Assembly (NCBI GenBank): GCA_009801015.1
Contig: VHZZ01000340.1
Span: forward strand, 145,120 to 169,101
Source of the DNA: Silene noctiflora
Lineage: Eukaryota > Streptophyta > Magnoliopsida > Caryophyllales > Caryophyllaceae
Direction of reading: 5' to 3'
Length of the DNA stretch: 23,982 bases
Both the position numbers and the translations under genes were made by a program. How positions within the stretch are numbered: the first letter of the stretch is position 1; each line of letters begins with the position of its first letter. The notes beneath the pieces were generated by a model, which was given only the letters and a program-made list of their open reading frames with translations, did no database searches and was not told the DNA's origin. This document shows positions 20,087 through 23,982 of this stretch, one piece after another.

Positions 20087-21424
20087 TTAAGAAGCAGCTG
20101 CTAATGGAGGCGGTTGAGAAGAGACACCATGGTAGAACATTGGTGGCACGGTATTGCTAGACACTTTGATATCGTCTTCCTCATCTTCATCTTCCGCATC
20201 CCATAGGAAATGAGCATACGACCCAAGAACATAACTGCATAATCAAATAGGAAATGAATTAGCTCTAATATGTCAAAAAAACCATCTCAACCAAAAGCTT
20301 AAGCTAATGGTTCGAGTCTCAAGATCGGCTTATACTCTTAACACGCCCCCTCACACAACTGCAGACCTCCCTAAACCTGGTGCTAATTCCACTTTAGAAT
20401 TGAGAGGAGTGAGATTTGAACCCGTGACCTTGAGGTCACGGTGGCTCTGATACCATGTCAAGAAACCATCTCAACCAAAAGCTTAAGCTAATGGTTGTAG
20501 TCTCAAGATCGGCTTTATACTCTTAACATAATCTAAATTTACTTTCTTTATTGTCTGTGACGGCTATTTTAATGAAAGGTAAACAAATGACTGAGACGGA
20601 AGGAGTAACAAAGATCGATTAAACTCACCAATCATCAGGAGCTACTTTAACAGCCTGATCAAAATAAGACTCAGCCCGGGAAGAATCCCTCTGAGTTTGC
20701 CAAATCAAATCCGCATAAAGCGCCAAAACTTTCGGGTCATTCGGATTCGCAAGTATAGCTCTTCCGCAATACTCTTCTGCTCTCAAATAATCTCCTCGCA
20801 CCTATTTCCAACCACAAGTAAAAATTTAAAAGACCGTCTTAGAGCACACGTTAGAAAAACCGATATATTCATATATCGTACCTCTTTTAAGAATTTAGCA
20901 TAGTTGCCTAAAAGAAGTGAATTTCCAGGATTAGCTTCAATCATCTTCTTATAATACAAATCCGTACCGTTAACGTTACCGTCACCGTTATTATTATTAT
21001 TACAATCACTTTTCCCGAACCCGCCACCGCCGTAGAATCCACCGCAATCTCCACCGTCGAATGAATCAACTTCATCTTCTTCTTCAACAACCATGACTCT
21101 CTCCCTCAACCTCAACCCCAACCCACTACACGTCAACAACCTCCCCCCAAACCCCAACCCGGATCCAAGACCCGAGCCTGAACCCGAACCCGACCCGAAT
21201 GAAGGTCGGTTCAGGCTTCGGAGATCCGACTCTGAAGACGCGCGGATCAAGGTAGTAGTGGAAGTAGTTGACGTGCAGTTGCAGGAGCAAGACGACGTCG
21301 TATTAGTAGGAGGAAGGTGGAGTGAGATGAGGTGATGATCAGGTGAAGAGGAAGAGGAGGAAGAAGAATAATTAGGTGTCATCCATGAGTTAAGGATTGG
21401 TGTTGATGAGCTTCGTAGTAGCAT
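20087..21424 (-). CDS. TPR-like superfamily protein (3 exons)
   Basis: Minus-strand exons 21424-20882, 20801-20629 and 20234-20087 join in phase to give 287 residues. The N-terminus MLLRSSSTPILNSW is of a kind I associate with a plant TPR-like family (Arabidopsis members such as At5g20190 and At1g80130, from memory). Low-complexity segments follow: a Ser run (~20-27), Thr/Ser/Cys-rich sequence, a Gly-Ser run (~75-90), an acidic patch VVEEEDEVDSF and an Asn run. From ~153 to the end are tetratricopeptide-like helices: YYKKMIEANPGNSLLLGNYA, GDYLRAEEYCGRAILANPND and SRAESYFDQAVKVAPDDC. Then comes YVLGSYAHFLWDAEDEDEED and a short Pro/Ala-rich tail. TPRs bind partner proteins; the role of this family is poorly defined and is not inferred further. 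Intron 1 is 80 bp. Intron 2 holds a 258-bp retroelement. No signal or membrane segment is evident. Confidence 0.88.
20271..20528 (-). mobile_element. Complete miniature LTR retrotransposon (TRIM/SMART)
   Basis: Two 73-bp direct repeats (20271-20343 and 20456-20528) differ at only a few positions and, on the minus strand, begin TG and end CA (TGTTAAGAGTATA to TTGACA). Immediately after the 5' LTR on the minus strand is TGGTATCAGAGCC (20455-20443), the initiator-tRNA-Met primer-binding site. Just before the 3' LTR is a purine-rich GTGTGAGGGGGCG (20356-20344), a polypurine tract. The flanks TAATA/TAATC are a 5-bp target duplication with one mismatch. Internal sequence is 112 bp with no coding. 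It lies in intron 2 of the TPR gene, in the same orientation as the gene. Confidence 0.85.
20540..20608 (-). mobile_element. Half Stowaway MITE next to exon 2 donor
   Basis: Read on the minus strand it starts TACTCCTTCCGTCTCAGTCA, then TTGTTTAC, ATTAAAATA and ACAATAAAGAAAG, matching 17098-17165. The opposite terminus is missing. It ends about 20 bp inside intron 2 from the exon 2 donor at 20628. Confidence 0.5.
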
Positions 21425-21548
21425 TTTTGCTTAACAATGGCGGAAAACTGAGGAATGTGATTGATTTATTTAATTTATTTAATTTATTGGGGTTTGACTG
21501 ACTGAGGAAGGTTTAGGATGGAAAAAAGAGGGAAGGAGGGAGAGGAGA

Positions 21549-21556
21549 TATTTATA
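21549..21556 (-). promoter_or_regulatory. TATA box of the TPR gene
   Basis: The minus strand reads CAGTATAAATATCTCC, with TATAAATA at 21556-21549, about 125 bp upstream of the ATG at 21424. This predicts a transcription start near 21520 and a 5' UTR of roughly 95 nt. Confidence 0.55.
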
Positions 21557-21621
21557 CTGAGATGAAAGAAGGAGAGCCGTAGATTTTTTTGTACTCGAAA
21601 AAGGAGGGAAAAGTACGTGGA

Positions 21622-21627
21622 CACGTG
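21622..21627. promoter_or_regulatory. G-box/ABRE-like element CACGTG
   Basis: CACGTG within ACACGTGG lies about 65 bp upstream of the TATA box of the TPR gene, and a nearby TACGTGG adds a second ACGT core (21614-21620). In plants ACGT-core pairs close to a promoter are bound by bZIP and bHLH factors and often give ABA or light response. This is a position-based inference. Confidence 0.45.
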
Positions 21628-21910
21628 GTTTGGTTGACGAATAACGACGGGGATAATTAATAGGGCGGTAATCTGCTCTCAAAACCGCGGGAGACCAGAG
21701 ACGTCAAGGGAACGCCCATACGCGTACCCAGATCGGTTTAGGACTCTATAGGGGTTAGCACTTAGCGGGGTTATTATGGTTTCCTGGCTTTTCAACGATG
21801 AAAAATCTCATTTTTACTTCATTTTAGTTATTTGTTTATTTTATTTTAGTTTTGTTAGATAATTAGTGGATGAAGACGAAGACGGATGGTCAAATTATTT
21901 TTTAAAGACA

Positions 21911-22489
21911 CTAGTATAGATCCCACGCAATGCGCGGTATATATAGAATATTTATTTTTTAGAGTGTTGATTATAATGGAAAACTAAAGTTATGAAAGGT
22001 CTATTTTTATGAAATCTATATTTTATTACCATAAAATTAAGNATTTCATTTTNTAAATTTTCTTTAATTATTTTATTGATTTTTTTTGTCACAAAGTTAA
22101 TGGTAACTATATGTCAAGTTATTCTCTAAATTTATAAGTATTACATTTACTGGAAAATTTATCAGCTTATAGTTTATAGTTTTAACATTAATTTTATAAT
22201 ATTTTAATTGGAAAATCATAATTTTGAATTTAATTATAAGATTAAAGTTTAATTATAATATTATATTTTAATGAAAAGATAATAGTTTAAAGAAATAAAG
22301 TTTTATTTGTTTCTTTATTTAGATAGAAGCATTTGGAGTATGATTTTATTTATTTATCGCATATAAATATATAAAGGATTATGAAATCAATTAATGAGAG
22401 TTGGGCCCACTATTAGAAGGTGAATATTTAGGGATGGAAACTTGAGCGGAAAAAATTATAGTTTTGTTAATCTTTTAGTATATAGAGGA
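21911..22489 (-). mobile_element. Complete non-autonomous Helitron, 579 bp
   Basis: On the minus strand it starts TCCTCTATATACTAAAAGAT at 22489 and ends with hairpin CCGCGCATTGCGTGGG (21936-21921), then ATCTATACTAG at 21911. The flanks are A (22490, minus sense) and T (21910), the expected A/T insertion site. It encodes no protein and contains two ambiguous bases (22042, 22053). This is the best-preserved member of a family also seen at 14799-15364, 1102-1673 and 1-230. Confidence 0.8.
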
Positions 22490-23060
22490 TTCTTAGAATA
22501 TAAAGATAAATAATCTCGTGCTTGCTACAACACGCACTACTTACGCCGCTGCCCTAAACATCAAAGTGAAGTTACTAGCGAACTTATTGATTCTCGCCTC
22601 TTATCCTCCCTGTCAACCACGGCGCTGCCATACTTATCATGTCATGCACTGATACTCAGCCAATACTTGTGATGACATGTCAACCATCATTTTTCACGTT
22701 GTGACTACATCTTATTAACACATTCTTGTAAAAGGGCTTACCACGTATTTCTACAGTATCTTTTGATTTAACTGGTTACAAACAGGCTTTTCTTTTTCTT
22801 TAAAAAAAATCTAACTAAAGAATATTGATATAAGTCATAACTCATATGGAGTTGATCATAAGTGAGAGTATATTACAAAGTTAATACAAGCCAACAAATC
22901 ATTTCTTTAACTGAAGAGTTTTCATGTGTAATATCATCATAGATATCTTAACTAAGTCCCCGTTATTTCTGTATTAATTTTAGTTCAGTTCATTTTAGGC
23001 TTTTAGCCCATCTATTCACAAATTAACTCTAACTCTAGTTTTATTCGGTTCAGTTCAGCT
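22490..23060. other. Intergenic, no gene seen
   Basis: The composition is more mixed than its surroundings, but there is no credible frame and no repeat whose ends I can define. Confidence 0.4.
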
Positions 23061-23063
23061 TTA

Positions 23064-23180
23064 GGAGTGTAAATGATCTGAGCCGGCTCGACAAGCCCTC
23101 AGAATCAACTCGGTCAAAACGAGCTCGAGCCGAGCCCGAGCCCGAGCACAACAAGGCTCGGCTCGGAAGCTCGTTTATAA
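23064..23180. mobile_element. hAT-type end with GAGCC/GAGCTCG subterminal repeats
   Basis: It begins TAGGAGTGTAAATGATCTGA and continues with dense GAGCCGGCTCG, GAGCTCGAGCCGAGCCCGAG and GGCTCGGCTCGG words. A (T)AGGGGTGTAAA-like end followed by GAGCC repeats is a frequent form of plant hAT termini. No matching opposite end was found in the remaining 800 bp, so extent and completeness are unknown. Confidence 0.45.
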
Positions 23181-23283
23181 TTTTTTTTGTATAATTTTTA
23201 AACTTTAGTATTAATTTTATTTTAAATTATATGTTATTATTTATTAAGTCATTTATAAATCACAAATTCTCATTGAAGACATG

Positions 23284-23418
23284 CACTATCCGTCACAAGC
23301 TGAAGATAGATAGTGCCCCTCTCACAATATATAAATGGCACTATCCATGGGGTGCATCATTTCCCTCAACTTACCCTCCCACTTGCCTTATTGTGAGATG
23401 GACACTATCCGTCACAAG
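23284..23418. repeat. CACTATCCGTCACAAG direct repeats
   Basis: A perfect 16-bp direct repeat occurs at 23284-23299 and 23403-23418, with a partial version (GGCACTATCC) near 23336. Related words occur in the 113-bp insertion at 18027-18139. This is probably a MITE or SINE remnant of a lineage-specific family; the ends are not clear. Confidence 0.5.
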
Positions 23419-23462
23419 TAAGACCCTTTATTTATAAATATATTATAATATAGTATGTTTTA

Positions 23463-23553
23463 CTCTCTTCATTCAACTTTTATCACCTCATTTCAATATA
23501 ATACTCTTAACATATATTGAGAAAATGGGGTGATAAAAGTTGAATGGAGAGAG
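23463..23553. mobile_element. 91-bp foldback MITE (Stowaway-like)
   Basis: This is a near-perfect inverted repeat. The left arm CTCTCTTCATTCAACTTTTA continues TCACCTCATTT, and the right arm is its reverse complement with two or three mismatches. A short AT-rich loop lies between. TA flanks both sides (23461-23462 and 23554-23555), the Tc1/mariner target. A transcript would form a long hairpin. Confidence 0.7.
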
Positions 23554-23854
23554 TAGTATTTTATAATCTCGTTCAGAACCTGACTTAGCTTCATTAAGTT
23601 CAGTTCAACTGTTATCAGCCAAAAAAACCGAGCCTAAATGACTAATGACAGATACTCTGAGAATATTAGAAATGAAAAGAACAAAAGAATGAGTAATATC
23701 AAAGCGACATTAGTGTAAGTCGAACATCCGTACTCAAAATGTATGTGTATTGTGTAACTAGAAATGTGGATCTTGTCTAAAAATGTTGAATCACCAACAA
23801 TCAATCTCGAGGTCAATTTCATATTTGCATTTGCACCATGATACTTAACCTGGC

Positions 23855-23982
23855 AAATCGGGTAAACGGGTCAGGTTCGAGTCGGGCCAGTTCGGGTCGG
23901 ATCAGTTCGGGTCTTTCAATGATTTCGGGTTGCCTCGGGTCATTTCGGGTTTCGGGTCTATATCGGGTTTGTTCGTCGGGTC
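23855..23982. mobile_element. TCGGGT-rich transposon end, cut by window edge
   Basis: From GGCAAATCGGGTAAACGGGT onward the sequence is a run of TTCGGGTC/TTTCGGGT words up to the last base. Terminal GGCAAAWCGGGTAAACGGG sequences followed by such repeats are common at ends of plant hAT-like elements. The element must continue beyond the window. Similar words occur at 6485-6540. Confidence 0.5.

Noticed and set aside
21093..21335. Plus-strand 80-residue NPNPDP-rich frame
   Set aside because: Antisense shadow of the Gly-Ser-rich part of TPR exon 1.
1..23982. tRNA, rRNA, CRISPR or prokaryotic operon features
   Set aside because: Scanned both strands by eye; no cloverleaf, spacer array or ribosome-binding-site-linked frames seen, and gene structure is clearly plant nuclear.

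Overview
The window is nuclear DNA from a flowering plant, almost certainly a eudicot. It is AT-rich, carries intron-containing genes with GT-AG junctions, and is full of small non-autonomous plant transposons. The flavour of the MITEs (CTCCGTCCC-type Stowaway ends, ACTCCGTA motifs) makes me think of Caryophyllales, but that is inference only. I see no prokaryotic or organellar genes.

Two protein-coding genes are well supported, both on the minus strand and head to tail. The first (8237-17425) is reconstructed as nine exons whose phases all fit. It encodes about 750 residues of a plant-specific nuclear-envelope/nuclear-basket protein of the KAKU4/NUP1 (NUP136) family, most like KAKU4 because it lacks an FG-repeat tail. 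The second (20087-21424) has three exons and encodes a 287-residue TPR-like superfamily protein. Each has a TATA-like box a short distance upstream of its start codon.

Layout: 1-8236 is intergenic and is a graveyard of small elements: Helitron ends, a tandem TRIM-like LTR array, two Tourist-like MITEs, a hAT element with a perfect 8-bp target duplication, a short hAT-like MITE and GC-rich repeat debris. 8237-17425 is the KAKU4-like gene, whose introns hold a Stowaway-like MITE, a Mutator-type MITE with a perfect 9-bp target duplication, a SINE-like fragment, a complete short Helitron and degenerate tandem repeats. 17426-20086 holds the promoter, an unexplained direct tandem duplication of about 600 bp (one copy interrupted by a 113-bp insertion that the other copy lacks), and a weak ORF. 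20087-21424 is the TPR gene, with a complete 258-bp miniature LTR retrotransposon and a half Stowaway in intron 2. 21425-23982 is promoter, another Helitron, a 91-bp foldback MITE and hAT-type subterminal repeats that run off the window.

The two genes show no evident functional link: one belongs to nuclear-envelope architecture, the other is an uncharacterised TPR protein. The best candidate for something undescribed is the recurrent ~570-bp Helitron family (three near-complete copies plus one partial) and the tandem duplication at 17975-19232. I found no novel defence, regulatory or biosynthetic system.
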